NCBI RefSeq assembly: GCF_020510445.1
Contig: NZ_JAHBAG010000001.1
Span: 5,184,501 to 5,248,500, forward strand
DNA from: Hydrogenophaga taeniospiralis
GTDB lineage: Bacteria > Pseudomonadota > Gammaproteobacteria > Burkholderiales > Burkholderiaceae_C
Direction: 5' to 3'
DNA length: 64,000 nt
The notes under the pieces are model-generated. The model saw only the letters and a list, made by a program, of their open reading frames with translations. It was not told the origin of the DNA and did not search any database. This document shows, in pieces, positions 26,509-36,001 of the stretch; position 1 is the stretch's first letter, and the number at the start of each line of letters is the position of its first letter. Both the position numbers and the translations under genes were made by a program.

Positions 26509-28395
26509 ATGTCGCTTGCGCACCTTGTGAGCGCTGTGTTCTGGCTCGCCGTTCTGGGCCTGCTCATCGGCCTGGCCCGGCGCACCGCGATCTGGCGCAC
26601 CGGGCGGTCGGCGGCCTTCGATCTCGGCGGCCTGCTGCAGATTCCCAAACGCTACTTCGTGGACCTGCACGATGTCGTGGCGCGCGAGCCCTTCGTGGCG
26701 CGTGCCCACGTCGGCGTCGCCGGGGGCACGCTGCTGGCGCTTTTCATCGTGGCGCTGAACTACGGCCTCGGCCTGTACTGGCGCAGCCTGGACGTGGTGC
26801 TGCTCATCGCCGGCCTGCTGGCCATCGTCGGCGCCGGTGCGATGGCCTGGCGCCGGCGTGCGGCACCGCCGCGCCTGTCGCAAGGGGCCTGGAAACGACT
26901 GCCCTATTCCCTGCTGGCCTTCGCCGCCGCCGCGACCCTGGTCGGTGTGGTGGCCCTGACCGGCACCGCCCTCGCCCCCTGGCTGGCGGGCCTGATCAGC
27001 CTGGCCTTCGCCGCGGGCGTGGCCGAGCTGGCGCTGGGCATCGGGCTGGGCGGCCCCATGAAGCACGCCGTCGCCGGCCTGCTGCACCTGGGCCTGCACC
27101 CCCGCCCCGAGCGGTTCGGCGACAAACGCTTCGCCACGGCCCTGAAACCGCTGAAGCTGACCGCCGAGGACATGGGCGTGGGCAAACCGGCGGACTTCAC
27201 CTGGAACAAGCTGCTGTCCTTCGACGCCTGCGTGCAGTGCGGCAAGTGCGAAGCGGCCTGCCCCGCGTTCGCCGCCGGCCAGCCCCTGAACCCCAAGAAG
27301 CTGATCCAGGACCTGGTGGTCGGCATGAGCGGCCGCACGGACGCCGCCTACGCCGGCAGCCCCTACCCCGGCCAGCCCGTGGGCCAGCACGGCGGCGCGC
27401 CCCATCTGCCCATCGTCAACGGCCTGATCAACGCCGACACGCTGTGGTCCTGCACCACCTGCCGGGCCTGTGTGCAGGAATGCCCGATGCTGATCGAGCA
27501 CGTGGACGCCATCGTGGACATGCGCCGCCACATCACCCTGGTGCGGGGCGAGGTGCCGAACAAGGGCATGGAAGCGCTGGAGCAGCTGCGCGAGACCGAC
27601 ACCGTGGGCGGCTTCCCGCTCAGCGCGCGCCACCACTGGGCGGCCGACCTGAATGTGCCGGTGCTGAACCCCGGCGAACAGATCGACTGGCTGGTGCTGG
27701 TGGGCGAAGGCGGCTTCGACATGCGCTACCAGCGCACCTTGCGGGCCTTCATCAAGACACTGCAAAAGGCCGGCCTGAAGTTCGCGCTGCTCGGTGCGGT
27801 GGAGACCGACTGCGGCGACCTGGCACGCCGGCTGGGCGACGAAGCGGGCTTCCAGCGGCTCTCCCTGCAGCTGATCGACACCCTGAAGACGCGCAGCTTC
27901 CAGCACATCGTCACACCCGACCCGCACATCTTCCATTCGCTGAAGAACGAGTACCCCGCCATGGGGGGCCGCTACGACGTCTGGCACCACACCCAACTGC
28001 TGGCCGACCTGCTGGCCAAGGGCACCATCACGCCCACCAAGGTGGCCGGCCAGGACGTGGTGACCTACCACGACCCGTGTTACCTCGGCCGCTACGGCCG
28101 CGAAGTGGAAGCCCCGCGCCAGCTGCTCAAGGGCATCGGCATCCGGGTCGTCGAGATGGAGCGCCACGCCGAGCGCGGCCGCTGTTGCGGCGGCGGCGGT
28201 GGTGCGCCATTCACCGACATCCCCGGCGAGACGCGCATCCCCGACATCCGCATCGCCGACGCCCGGCGGACCGGCGCCGCCGTGGTGGCCGTCGCCTGCC
28301 CCAACTGCACCGCCATGCTCGAAGGCGTGGTCGGCCCGCGCCCCGAGGTGCTGGACATCGCCGAGCTGGTGGCTCGTGCACTGGAGGTGGCATGA
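26509..28395 (+). CDS. dgcB: Dimethylglycine demethylase, membrane iron-sulfur subunit
   Basis: 628 aa. Four to six hydrophobic segments lie in the first 190 residues, followed by two 4Fe-4S motifs, CVQCGKCEAACPAF and CTTCRACVQECPM, and C-terminal CCG-type domains (YHDPCYLGRYGREVEAPRQ, RCCGGGGGAPFTD) as in heterodisulfide reductase subunit D/GlpC. The arrangement fits an electron link from DgcA and Etf to the quinone pool. Starts right after dgcA stop. Its own TGA overlaps an ATG of a 22-codon reading frame leading into etfA. Confidence 0.93.
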   Translation: MSLAHLVSAVFWLAVLGLLIGLARRTAIWRTGRSAAFDLGGLLQIPKRYFVDLHDVVAREPFVARAHVGVAGGTLLALFIVALNYGLGLYWRSLDVVLLIAGLLAIVGAGAMAWRRRAAPPRLSQGAWKRLPYSLLAFAAAATLVGVVALTGTALAPWLAGLISLAFAAGVAELALGIGLGGPMKHAVAGLLHLGLHPRPERFGDKRFATALKPLKLTAEDMGVGKPADFTWNKLLSFDACVQCGKCEAACPAFAAGQPLNPKKLIQDLVVGMSGRTDAAYAGSPYPGQPVGQHGGAPHLPIVNGLINADTLWSCTTCRACVQECPMLIEHVDAIVDMRRHITLVRGEVPNKGMEALEQLRETDTVGGFPLSARHHWAADLNVPVLNPGEQIDWLVLVGEGGFDMRYQRTLRAFIKTLQKAGLKFALLGAVETDCGDLARRLGDEAGFQRLSLQLIDTLKTRSFQHIVTPDPHIFHSLKNEYPAMGGRYDVWHHTQLLADLLAKGTITPTKVAGQDVVTYHDPCYLGRYGREVEAPRQLLKGIGIRVVEMERHAERGRCCGGGGGAPFTDIPGETRIPDIRIADARRTGAAVVAVACPNCTAMLEGVVGPRPEVLDIAELVARALEVA

Positions 28396-28460
28396 GCGCA
28401 GCGCCGGGCCGTTCCCAAGCCAGCTCCCACCGCAGTGCGAAGCACGAAGGTTTCCAGTGA
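28392..28460 (+). other. 22-codon coupling reading frame between dgcB and etfA
   Basis: ATG overlaps the dgcB stop (ATGA at 28392-28395). The frame codes MSAAPGRSQASSHRSAKHEG plus FQ and ends in TGA at 28458-28460, overlapping the GTG start of etfA (GTGA). The exact double overlap would let one ribosome pass from dgcB to etfA without leaving. The peptide resembles nothing I recognise; it may be only a translational bridge. Confidence 0.4.
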
Positions 28461-29560
28461 GCACAACCACATCCCCATTGCGCCGCGTCGATCCGCGCCG
28501 CCCCGCCATCATCACCCCGCAAGGCCTGCGCCGCATCGTCCTGGGCAGCAGCGAAGGCGAAGGCCTGGCCACGAGCGCCTCGCATGCGCCGCTGGCCAAG
28601 CCGGTTCGCAGCGCCGGCCCCTTCAGCGAGATCACCCTGGTGGTGACCCACCCGGACCGGGGTGCGCTGAGCGACCTGGCCCGTCAGGTGATCGCGGCGG
28701 CGGCCATCCTCGCGGCCCCCCACACCGAAGTGGTGCTGGCGGTGCTGGGCCCTTGCCACGACGACGTCGCGGCCCTGGGCGTGGACCGGGTCCTGGTGGC
28801 CGACGGTGCGGATGGCAACGCCTACCTGAGCGCAGCCAGCGTGCAATGGCTGCAAGACCTGCGGCGACAGCTCTCGCCCACGCGCTGGCTGATGGCCGAC
28901 AACGGGGCCGATGGCCAGCTCGGTCGCCGTTTCGCCACCCGCGCCGGCCTGCCGCTGGCCGCTGGCGTGGCCGAGCTCACGGCCGACAACCTGCGCATTC
29001 CCGCCGGTGGGGGCCAGGACTGGCAACAGCCCCATGCACAGGTGATGCTGCTGGCCAAGGGCGTGGCCAGCCCCCAGCTGCCCTTCTTGGGGCTGGGCGT
29101 GCATGGCGAGTCCCCGCGCTGGCCGGCGGTGGTCGAAGCGGGCGTGGAAGACCTGGGTGTGCAGACCGGCGACCCGGCCACGATGGCGCTGGAAGAAGCG
29201 GACTTCATCCTGGCCGCGGGCAACGGGGTCACCGACCTGCCGCTGTTCCACGCGCTGGCCCAGGCGCTGGGTGCGGCCGTGGGCGCGTCCCGTGTCGCGG
29301 TGGACGACGGGCGCTTTGCCCGGGCGCAGCAAGTCGGTGCCACGGGCAAGACGGTGACCGCTTCCGGCTACCTGGCCGTGGGCATCTCGGGTGCCGTGCA
29401 GCACCTGCAGGGCATCAAGGACTGCCGCCATGTGATCGCGGTCAACCTGGACACATCCGCCCCCATCACGCGGCGCGCGGACCTGACCGTGGTCGAGGAC
29501 AGCCGCGCCCTGATGCAGGCCCTGCTCGATCTGGTGCGGCAACACAAGGAGGCCCCATGA
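28457..29560 (+). CDS. etfA: Electron transfer flavoprotein alpha subunit of the dgc operon
   Basis: 367 aa. The C-terminal FAD domain is diagnostic: GRFARAQQVGATGKTVTASG, YLAVGISGAVQHLQGIKDC and VIAVNLDTSAPITRRADLTV. The N-terminal region (about 1-60) is an extension not usual in housekeeping EtfA but seen in dgc-linked forms. I place the start at GTG 28457, preceded by GAAGG six bases upstream, since no ATG in frame fits before residue 100. It takes electrons from DgcAB towards the quinone pool. ATGA overlap with etfB. Confidence 0.9.
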   Translation: MSTTTSPLRRVDPRRPAIITPQGLRRIVLGSSEGEGLATSASHAPLAKPVRSAGPFSEITLVVTHPDRGALSDLARQVIAAAAILAAPHTEVVLAVLGPCHDDVAALGVDRVLVADGADGNAYLSAASVQWLQDLRRQLSPTRWLMADNGADGQLGRRFATRAGLPLAAGVAELTADNLRIPAGGGQDWQQPHAQVMLLAKGVASPQLPFLGLGVHGESPRWPAVVEAGVEDLGVQTGDPATMALEEADFILAAGNGVTDLPLFHALAQALGAAVGASRVAVDDGRFARAQQVGATGKTVTASGYLAVGISGAVQHLQGIKDCRHVIAVNLDTSAPITRRADLTVVEDSRALMQALLDLVRQHKEAP

Positions 29561-30318
29561 ACGACATCACGGTCCTGGTCGCAGGCCGCCAACACCCCGT
29601 CAGTGGCCGGCCGGTGCGCAGCCGCGCGGACGCCGTGGCGGCCGCACTGGCCCTGAGCGTTTCGGACCAGGTCCGCCTGCTCTCGGCCGGGAACATGTCC
29701 GATGCCGTGGCGCGCGACTACCTCGCCCTCGGGGCATCGCACATCGAACTGCTGGAATGCGCTGCCGGCACCGACCTCACCGCCACCCTGGCCGCACAGC
29801 TGCAGGACGTGGCCTGGGTGCTCACCGGCACCCGGCAGGGCTCGGAACCCGGCGAAGACGTGTTGCCCTATGCGCTGGCCGCCGCACTGCGCCGCCCCGT
29901 GATCAGCGACGTGCTGTCCATCCGGCCCGAAGGCAAGGCCTGGATCGTGACCCAGGCCTTGCCCAAAGGCGCGCGACGCCAACTGCGCGTGCACCCGCCG
30001 GCGGTGCTGGCCGTGAGCGCGGCGGCCCAGCTGACGCTGCGCCATTCGATGGCCTGTGCGGTCGCCGGTCAGGTGCTGCGCAAGCCCGTCACCACCGCCA
30101 ACGGCCCGGACGGTGCACCCGCACCGCGCCAGCTCGTTCAGACCCACAAACGCCGCCAGCCGCTGGAAGCCCGCCGCCAGCAAAGTGGCCACGCCCGCAT
30201 GCTGGGTGCCATCGAGTCGCCATCGACCAGCGGCACGGTGCTGAAAACCGGCGATGCCCGAAACAAGGCGCAGGCGGTGCTCGACTACCTGCGTGCCCAT
30301 TCTCTCGTTCACTTCTGA
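29557..30318 (+). CDS. etfB: Electron transfer flavoprotein beta subunit of the dgc operon
   Basis: 253 aa, EtfB-type alpha/beta fold: DAVAAALALSVSDQVRLLSA, LALGASHIELLE, VLTGTRQGSEPGEDVLPYAL and AAALRRPVISDVLSI. Preceded by a strong AAGGAGG site and overlapping etfA by 4 bp, which points to equal synthesis of the two chains. Its divergence from housekeeping EtfB, weak in the AMP-binding stretch, matches the Pseudomonas dgc-linked homologue. Confidence 0.85.
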   Translation: MNDITVLVAGRQHPVSGRPVRSRADAVAAALALSVSDQVRLLSAGNMSDAVARDYLALGASHIELLECAAGTDLTATLAAQLQDVAWVLTGTRQGSEPGEDVLPYALAAALRRPVISDVLSIRPEGKAWIVTQALPKGARRQLRVHPPAVLAVSAAAQLTLRHSMACAVAGQVLRKPVTTANGPDGAPAPRQLVQTHKRRQPLEARRQQSGHARMLGAIESPSTSGTVLKTGDARNKAQAVLDYLRAHSLVHF

Positions 30319-30330
30319 AGGGATCTCTCC

Positions 30331-31587
30331 ATGACCAAAACCATCTCTGCTCAGACGCTGCTCACCCGCGAGTTGCTGGAGCGCCGCCGCCCCGGCCACA
30401 GCCTGGAAGCGCCTTTCTACCTGAGCGAAACGGTCCTGCAGGCCGACATGGAACACATCTTCGGCAAGCACTGGATTTTTGTGGCCGTCGAGCCGCAGAT
30501 CCCGGAGCCGGGCGACTACATCGCCGTGGAGTTCAGCAACAAGTCCATCCTGATCGTGCGCGACGACGACATGGGTGTGCGCGCCTTCCACAACGTCTGC
30601 CGTCACCGTGGTTCCCGGCTGTGCGAAAGCCACCAGGGCCAGCTGGGCAACATCGTCTGCCCCTACCACCAGTGGACCTACGACCTGAGCGGCAAGCTGA
30701 TCCACGCCAAGCACATGGGCGCAGACTTCGACCCGTCGGAGATGAGCCTCAAGACGGTGCACGTGCGCACGCTGTGCGGCCTGATCTTCATCTGCCTGGC
30801 CGACGAGCCGCCGACGGACTTCGATCAGATGGCCGCCGAGATGACGCCCTACCTGGCACCCCACCGCCTGGACCAGTGCAAGGTGGCCGCGCAGGTGGAC
30901 ATCATCGAAAGCTGCAACTGGAAGCTCACCATGGAGAACAACCGGGAGTGCTACCACTGCGTGGCCAACCACCCCGAACTGACCATCTCCCTCTACGAGT
31001 TCGGCTTCGGCTACAAGCCGGACGAACAGAATGCCGCCGAGCAGCAGCGTTTCATCGACATCACCAACGCCGCCCGCGAACGCTGGGAAGGCATGGGCCT
31101 GCCGTCCGCCGAGATCGAACGGCTGGACGACCGGATCACCGGTTACCGCACACAGCGCTTGCCGCTGGACCGCACGGGCCACTCCCAGACCCTGAACACC
31201 GAGGTGGCGTCCAGGAAGCTGCTCGCCGACTTCACCGACCCGGCCTTGGGCGGTCTGTCCTTCTGGACCCAGCCCAACTCCTGGCACCACTTCATGAGCG
31301 ACCACATCGTCAGTTTCACCGTGCTGCCCATCTCGGCCGGCAAGACCCTGGTGCGCACCACCTGGTGCGTGCACAAGGACGCGGTGGAGGGCGTGGACTA
31401 CACGGTCGAGAACCTCACCGCGGTCTGGAACGCCACCAACGCCCAGGACCGCCGCCTGGTCGAGGAGTCACAGATCGGCATCGCCACCGGCGCCTACGAA
31501 CCCGGCCCCTACTCGCCCTACACCGAAGGCCTGGTCGAGAAGTTCTGCAACTGGTACGTCAACCGCCTGAACGCACACACCCGGTAA
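30331..31587 (+). CDS. gbcA: Glycine betaine monooxygenase, Rieske oxygenase subunit
   Basis: 418 aa. Removes one methyl of glycine betaine as formaldehyde, giving dimethylglycine. Rieske ligands Cys90-x-His92 (NVCRHRGSRL) and Cys110-x2-His113 (CPYHQWTY). Mononuclear iron site in NNRECYHCVANHPE (His209, His214). Length and motifs match P. aeruginosa GbcA. Also related to carnitine and stachydrine oxygenases, but the neighbours favour betaine. 12 bp after etfB, 36 bp before gbcB. Confidence 0.94.
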   Translation: MTKTISAQTLLTRELLERRRPGHSLEAPFYLSETVLQADMEHIFGKHWIFVAVEPQIPEPGDYIAVEFSNKSILIVRDDDMGVRAFHNVCRHRGSRLCESHQGQLGNIVCPYHQWTYDLSGKLIHAKHMGADFDPSEMSLKTVHVRTLCGLIFICLADEPPTDFDQMAAEMTPYLAPHRLDQCKVAAQVDIIESCNWKLTMENNRECYHCVANHPELTISLYEFGFGYKPDEQNAAEQQRFIDITNAARERWEGMGLPSAEIERLDDRITGYRTQRLPLDRTGHSQTLNTEVASRKLLADFTDPALGGLSFWTQPNSWHHFMSDHIVSFTVLPISAGKTLVRTTWCVHKDAVEGVDYTVENLTAVWNATNAQDRRLVEESQIGIATGAYEPGPYSPYTEGLVEKFCNWYVNRLNAHTR

Positions 31588-31623
31588 CGCCCCCACGACA
31601 CATCCAGCGCCGGACACACGACC

Positions 31624-32715
31624 ATGGCCACCTCTTTGCACACACCCGACCTCGCCGCGCCGCCCTCGGCGGTGTGGAACGCCGACCGGGATGAGTTCCT
31701 GCAATGCGTACAGGTTCGCCAGGAAACCCACGACGTCAGGACCTTCGTCCTCGCAGCGGAAGGGCCCCGGAGCTTTCGCTACCTGCCTGGGCAGTTCATC
31801 ACGCTGGAACTGGACATCGACGGACACAAGATCAACCGCTGCTACACGCTGTCGAGCACACCCACCCGCCCCGACCTGGTGAGCATCACCGTCAAGCGCG
31901 TGCCCGGTGGCCCGGTGTCCAACTGGCTGCACGACCACCTGCGCGCCGGCATGCGCCTGAGCGCCATCGGACCGGCGGGCGATTTCAGCTGTTTCCACCA
32001 CGCGCCAACGCAACGCTACCTGTTCCTCTCAGGGGGCAGCGGCATCACACCGCTGATGTCGATGACACGTGCGCTGCACGACCTGGGCAGCAGCGCCGAC
32101 ATCGTGTTCACCCATTGCGCCCGCTCGCCGGCCGACCTGCTCTTTCCCGAAGAGCTCACGCTGATGGCGCGCAACATGCCGCAGCTGCGGCTGGCCATGG
32201 TGTGCGAGCAGCACACACCGGGCAGCGCGTACGCCGGGCACCTGGGGCGCCTGGACGCGGCACGCCTGGCGCACATCGCGCCCGACTTCCTGCAGCGCGA
32301 CATCTACACCTGCGGACCGGCGCCTTTCATGGCCGCCATCCGACAGTTGCTGTCGAACGCCGGGTACGACATGGCGCGCTACCGGGAAGAGAGCTTCTCG
32401 TTTGCTGCGCCAGCGTTGCCCGAACCGGCGGCGCCAGCCGATGGCGCTTCGGCCGGGCACAGCATCGTGCTGCAGACCAGTGGCCAGACCTTCTCGTGCC
32501 GCAGCGACCAGACGATTCTGCAGGCGGCGCAGGCGGCCGGCCTGCGCCTGCCCTCCTCCTGCAGCAACGGTGTGTGCGGCACCTGCAAGACGCGCAAGAA
32601 GTCCGGCGAGGTCGACATGAAACACAACGGCGGCATCCGACCGAGGGAGGTCGATCAAGGCTGGATCCTGCCCTGCTGCAGCAAGCCGCTCAGCGATGTC
32701 GCACTGGAACGGTGA
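31624..32715 (+). CDS. gbcB: Glycine betaine monooxygenase, ferredoxin reductase subunit
   Basis: 363 aa. An FAD-binding domain (FRYLPGQFITLELDIDGHKI, NRCYTLSSTPTRPDL) and an NAD-binding domain (YLFLSGGSGITPLMSMTRAL, YTCGPAPFMAAIRQLL) are followed by a C-terminal plant-type 2Fe-2S ferredoxin with CSNGVCGTC and a later Cys in ILPCCSK. Supplies electrons from NAD(P)H to GbcA. Last gene of the tight catabolic run; 190 bp separate it from the ABC genes. Confidence 0.94.
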   Translation: MATSLHTPDLAAPPSAVWNADRDEFLQCVQVRQETHDVRTFVLAAEGPRSFRYLPGQFITLELDIDGHKINRCYTLSSTPTRPDLVSITVKRVPGGPVSNWLHDHLRAGMRLSAIGPAGDFSCFHHAPTQRYLFLSGGSGITPLMSMTRALHDLGSSADIVFTHCARSPADLLFPEELTLMARNMPQLRLAMVCEQHTPGSAYAGHLGRLDAARLAHIAPDFLQRDIYTCGPAPFMAAIRQLLSNAGYDMARYREESFSFAAPALPEPAAPADGASAGHSIVLQTSGQTFSCRSDQTILQAAQAAGLRLPSSCSNGVCGTCKTRKKSGEVDMKHNGGIRPREVDQGWILPCCSKPLSDVALER

Positions 32716-32905
32716 GTGCGGAACAGGCGCGCACCGCTTCAGCCACCTCGAACCGCCATGAAACCGCCAAGTCCGTGCATCGATGCATCACTGGGGCTTG
32801 CCCCATGGCAAAAACCGCCGTCTTGACAGACGATCAGTGGTGATGTCGATGGCATGCAGCTTGCTCATAAAAACAGTTACGACGGAAGACCACCAGAGGC
32901 CCACG

Positions 32906-33943
32906 ATGCAGAAACCCAAAGTCAGTGTTCGAAGTCTGTACAAGATATTCGGCAACAACATTTCAGAAGCGCAGAAGCTGTTGGCCCAGGGGCTCAGCAA
33001 AGACGAGGTTTTTTCCCGAACCGGCCATGTGGTCGGGGTGAACAACGTCAGCTTTGATGTGGCGCCTGGCGACATCTATGTGCTGATGGGACTGTCGGGC
33101 TCTGGCAAGTCCACCCTGATCCGGCTGATCAACCGCCTGGTTGAACCCTCGTCCGGTTCGATCAACATCGACGGCGAAGACATCGCCGCCTTGCCGCAAC
33201 ACGAACTGGTCAAATGGCGGCGCCGGCGCGTTGCCATGGTCTTTCAATCCTTCGCCCTCATGCCGCACCGCAGCGTGCTGGACAACGCGGCCTTCGGTCT
33301 TGAAATGGCGGGGGTGGACCGCAAGACGCGCGAATCGCGGGCCATGGAGGTGCTGGAACAGGTGGGCCTGAAAACCTACGCCGCCAAGTACCCGGCGCAA
33401 CTCTCCGGTGGCATGCAGCAGCGCGTGGGGCTGGCCCGGGCGCTGGCCGTCGATCCGCAGATCCTGCTGATGGACGAGGCCTTCTCCGCGCTCGATCCGC
33501 TCAAGCGTGTGGAAATGCAGTCGCTCATGCTGGACCTGCAACTCGAGCACCGGCGCACCGTCATCTTCGTCTCGCACGACCTCGAAGAGGCGCTGCGCAT
33601 CGGCAGCCGCATCGGCATCATGGAAGGCGGCAACCTGGTGCAGGAGGGCACGGCCCACGAAATCATCACCCGGCCGGCCAACGACTACGTGCGCCGGTTC
33701 TTCAAGGGCGTGGACACCTCGCGCTACCTGACGGCCGGGGACCTGCTGGACGCCTCGTTGCAGGGCCAGATATTCAACGGCGGCCACCGCATCTCCGCCC
33801 AGACCCCCCTGCCGGAAGCCATGAAGATCGTGCTGGGCATCGAGCAACCGGTGGGCGTCTTCGACGGGGCCAATCGCTTGCTGGGGTCCATCTCCGCCCG
33901 CAGTCTGCTGCAGAAAATCGAACAAGAGGCCCGCCATGTCTGA
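32906..33943 (+). CDS. Quaternary amine (glycine betaine/choline) ABC transporter ATPase, ProV/ChoV type
   Basis: 345 aa. Walker [11 protein letters not shown]-loop [12 protein letters not shown], signature [15 protein letters not shown], Walker [13 protein letters not shown] and H-loop [10 protein letters not shown]. The N-terminal region with [17 protein letters not shown] is typical of ProV, and the C-terminal 100 residues are a short CBS-like part. ATG 32906 chosen; the frame stays open upstream without similarity. The 190-bp leader holds the palindrome TGCATCGATGCA (32776-32787) and a small GGGGCTTGCCCC hairpin. Overlaps the permease gene by 8 bp. No binding protein adjoins, so ChoX and the Tat-exported protein are candidates. 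Confidence 0.92.
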   Translation: MQKPKVSVRSLYKIFGNNISEAQKLLAQGLSKDEVFSRTGHVVGVNNVSFDVAPGDIYVLMGLSGSGKSTLIRLINRLVEPSSGSINIDGEDIAALPQHELVKWRRRRVAMVFQSFALMPHRSVLDNAAFGLEMAGVDRKTRESRAMEVLEQVGLKTYAAKYPAQLSGGMQQRVGLARALAVDPQILLMDEAFSALDPLKRVEMQSLMLDLQLEHRRTVIFVSHDLEEALRIGSRIGIMEGGNLVQEGTAHEIITRPANDYVRRFFKGVDTSRYLTAGDLLDASLQGQIFNGGHRISAQTPLPEAMKIVLGIEQPVGVFDGANRLLGSISARSLLQKIEQEARHV

Positions 33944-34808
33944 TCTGCTTTCACAGGTAACCCAGGCCTCCGAAAACATGTTGCCCCTCGGGCGCTGGGT
34001 CAACGCCGGGGTGCAGCTGTTGCTGGAACATGGCGCCGCCGTGTTCAACGGCATCGGCCTGGTGGTCGAACAGTTCGCCCAGTGGGTCGAAACCGCGATG
34101 CTGTCCATCCCGTTCTGGCTGGTGATTCTGGTGGCGGTGGGGGTGAGCGTTCGCAGGGTGAGCTGGCGGTTCGGCACGTTCGTGGCGCTGGCGCTGGCGC
34201 TGATCGTCGTGACCGGGTTCTGGCTGCAGACCATGGTCACCCTGGCGCTGACGCTCTCGGCGACGTTCATCAGCCTGTTCTACGGCATCCCGCTGGGCAT
34301 CTGGTGTTCGCGCGCGCGCCGCGTGAATGCGGTCATCCGGCCGATGCTCGACTTCATGCAGACCATGCCGGCCTTCGTCTACCTGATCCCGGCGGCGATG
34401 CTGTTCGGTCTCGGTCGTGTGCCAGGCATCCTGGCCACGGTGATCTTCGCCATGCCGCCGGTGGTGCGCCTGACCAGCCTGGGCATCCGGCAGGTGAGTG
34501 CCGAGCAGGTGGAGGCCGGCAATGCCTTTGGATGCACGTCGACCCAGTTGCTGTTCAAGGTGCAGTTGCCCATCGCCCTGCCCACCATCATGGCCGGCGT
34601 CAACCAGACCATCATGATGGCGCTCTCGATGGTGATCATTGCGTCGATGGTCGGCGCCGGCGGACTGGGCAACGACGTGCTCGCCAGCATCCAGCGGCTG
34701 GACATCGGCCTGGGATTCGAGAGTGGGCTGGCCGTGGTGCTGCTCGCCATCATCCTGGACCGCATCACCGAGAGCTTCGGCGCGGCCCGAGAGAACAAGC
34801 AGAGCTGA
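33936..34808 (+). CDS. Quaternary amine ABC transporter permease, ProW/ChoW type
   Basis: 290 aa, six to seven membrane segments. The binding-protein-dependent transport domain carries [20 protein letters not shown] (EAA loop) and [20 protein letters not shown] with [15 protein letters not shown], the ProW signature. It forms the inner-membrane channel with the preceding ATPase, whose gene it overlaps. 19 bp before gbdR. Confidence 0.92.
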   Translation: MSDLLSQVTQASENMLPLGRWVNAGVQLLLEHGAAVFNGIGLVVEQFAQWVETAMLSIPFWLVILVAVGVSVRRVSWRFGTFVALALALIVVTGFWLQTMVTLALTLSATFISLFYGIPLGIWCSRARRVNAVIRPMLDFMQTMPAFVYLIPAAMLFGLGRVPGILATVIFAMPPVVRLTSLGIRQVSAEQVEAGNAFGCTSTQLLFKVQLPIALPTIMAGVNQTIMMALSMVIIASMVGAGGLGNDVLASIQRLDIGLGFESGLAVVLLAIILDRITESFGAARENKQS

Positions 34809-34827
34809 GCAGCCAAGCGAGCGAACG

Positions 34828-35886
34828 ATGACACACCTCCCTGTCGACTCCTCCCTCCCCCGCGAGACGCCTGTCCAGGAAGGCTTCCATGTGGGCTTCG
34901 TTCTGCTCCACGACTTCTCGATGATCGCCTTTGCCAACGCGGTCGAGACGCTTCGCATGGCGAACTACATCAGCCGCCGCACGCTGTACCGGTGGACGGT
35001 CGTCCAGGCCGAGCCGTCGCAACCGGTCGCCAGCAATGGCTTGACCGTCTCGTCGAACGGCAGCGCCGAGGACCTGGCGTCCTGCAACCTCGTGCTGGTC
35101 TGTGGTGGCCTCAACATCCGCCAGGCCACCACCGATCCGGTGCGCCGGCTGCTGCGCCAGTGCGCCGCCCGGGGCGCCGCCATGGGCGCTCTGTGCACCG
35201 GGTCGTTTGCCCTGGCCAGCGCGGGATTGCTGGACAACCACCGCTGCGCCATCCACTGGGAAAACCTGGCGGCCATCAGCGAAGAGTTTCCCAAGGTGCG
35301 GTTCACGCCCGAGGTCTTCATCTTCGACCGCGACCGCATCACCTGTTCGGGTGGCACGGCACCTCTTCACATGGTGCTGCACCTGATCCGCGGACACCAT
35401 GGGCCCAAGCTGGTGATGGCCGTGTCCGAACAGTTCATCGTGGAGCGGCTGCGCGCCAGCAGCGACCGCCAGCGCATCCCGCAGCCCGAATGCATCGGCC
35501 CCGGCTACCAGCATCTGACCGAGGCTGCCGAGATCATGGCCGCCAACATCGAAGAGCCTCTGTCGCTGATCGAGCTGGCGGGTCTGGTCGGGTTGTCGCT
35601 GCGCCAGCTCGAACGCCTGTTCAACCGCTATTTCAGCATGAACCCGGCCCAGTACTACATGAACCTGCGGCTGCGCCGCGCCCAGGAATTGCTGACGCAC
35701 AGCAGCCAGCCCATCATGCAGGTCACCGTGGCCTGCGGCTTCCAGTCGTCGTCACACTTCTGCAAGGCCTACCGCAGCCTGTTCGGCCACGCCCCCAGCG
35801 ACGAACGTCGCCAGCAGGCCGACAAGGCGAGTGCCGGCCGCACATCTGCGACGAAGAGCCCGCCCAAGCTGGTCCGCGTGGCCTGA
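34828..35886 (+). CDS. gbdR: GlxA/AraC-family regulator, GbdR-like
   Basis: 352 aa. The N-terminal DJ-1/PfpI-like domain (VGFVLLHDFSMIAFANAVET, CGGLNIRQATTDPVRRLLRQ, GALCTGSFALASAGLLD) is followed by a C-terminal AraC helix-turn-helix pair (LSLIELAGLVGLSLRQLERL, VTVACGFQSSSHFCKAYRSL). GbdR activates choline, betaine and dimethylglycine genes in response to betaine and dimethylglycine in Pseudomonas. The full pathway around it makes the same role likely. Translation starts at ATG 34828, 19 bp after the permease, so it may be co-expressed with the importer. Confidence 0.87.
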   Translation: MTHLPVDSSLPRETPVQEGFHVGFVLLHDFSMIAFANAVETLRMANYISRRTLYRWTVVQAEPSQPVASNGLTVSSNGSAEDLASCNLVLVCGGLNIRQATTDPVRRLLRQCAARGAAMGALCTGSFALASAGLLDNHRCAIHWENLAAISEEFPKVRFTPEVFIFDRDRITCSGGTAPLHMVLHLIRGHHGPKLVMAVSEQFIVERLRASSDRQRIPQPECIGPGYQHLTEAAEIMAANIEEPLSLIELAGLVGLSLRQLERLFNRYFSMNPAQYYMNLRLRRAQELLTHSSQPIMQVTVACGFQSSSHFCKAYRSLFGHAPSDERRQQADKASAGRTSATKSPPKLVRVA

Positions 35887-36001
35887 CCCGCAGGGAGTCC
35901 TGCCGCCGCCACACAACTCGGCGTCGCATCGAGGCAAGTCGCTTCTCCTCAATCTGCAAGAGTGGCAGGGGGAATCCCCCCATCCAACAGAGGAGACAAC
36001 T

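Noticed and set aside
20763..26648. Long minus-strand frames opposite the dipeptidase-fold, binding-protein, pchP and dgcA genes
   Set aside because: Low-complexity mirror frames; the plus-strand genes have full family signatures.
32716..32905. Second GbdR operator before the ABC transporter genes
   Set aside because: TGTCGATGGCA at 32844 and other partial half-sites occur, but none has a partner 21 bp away.
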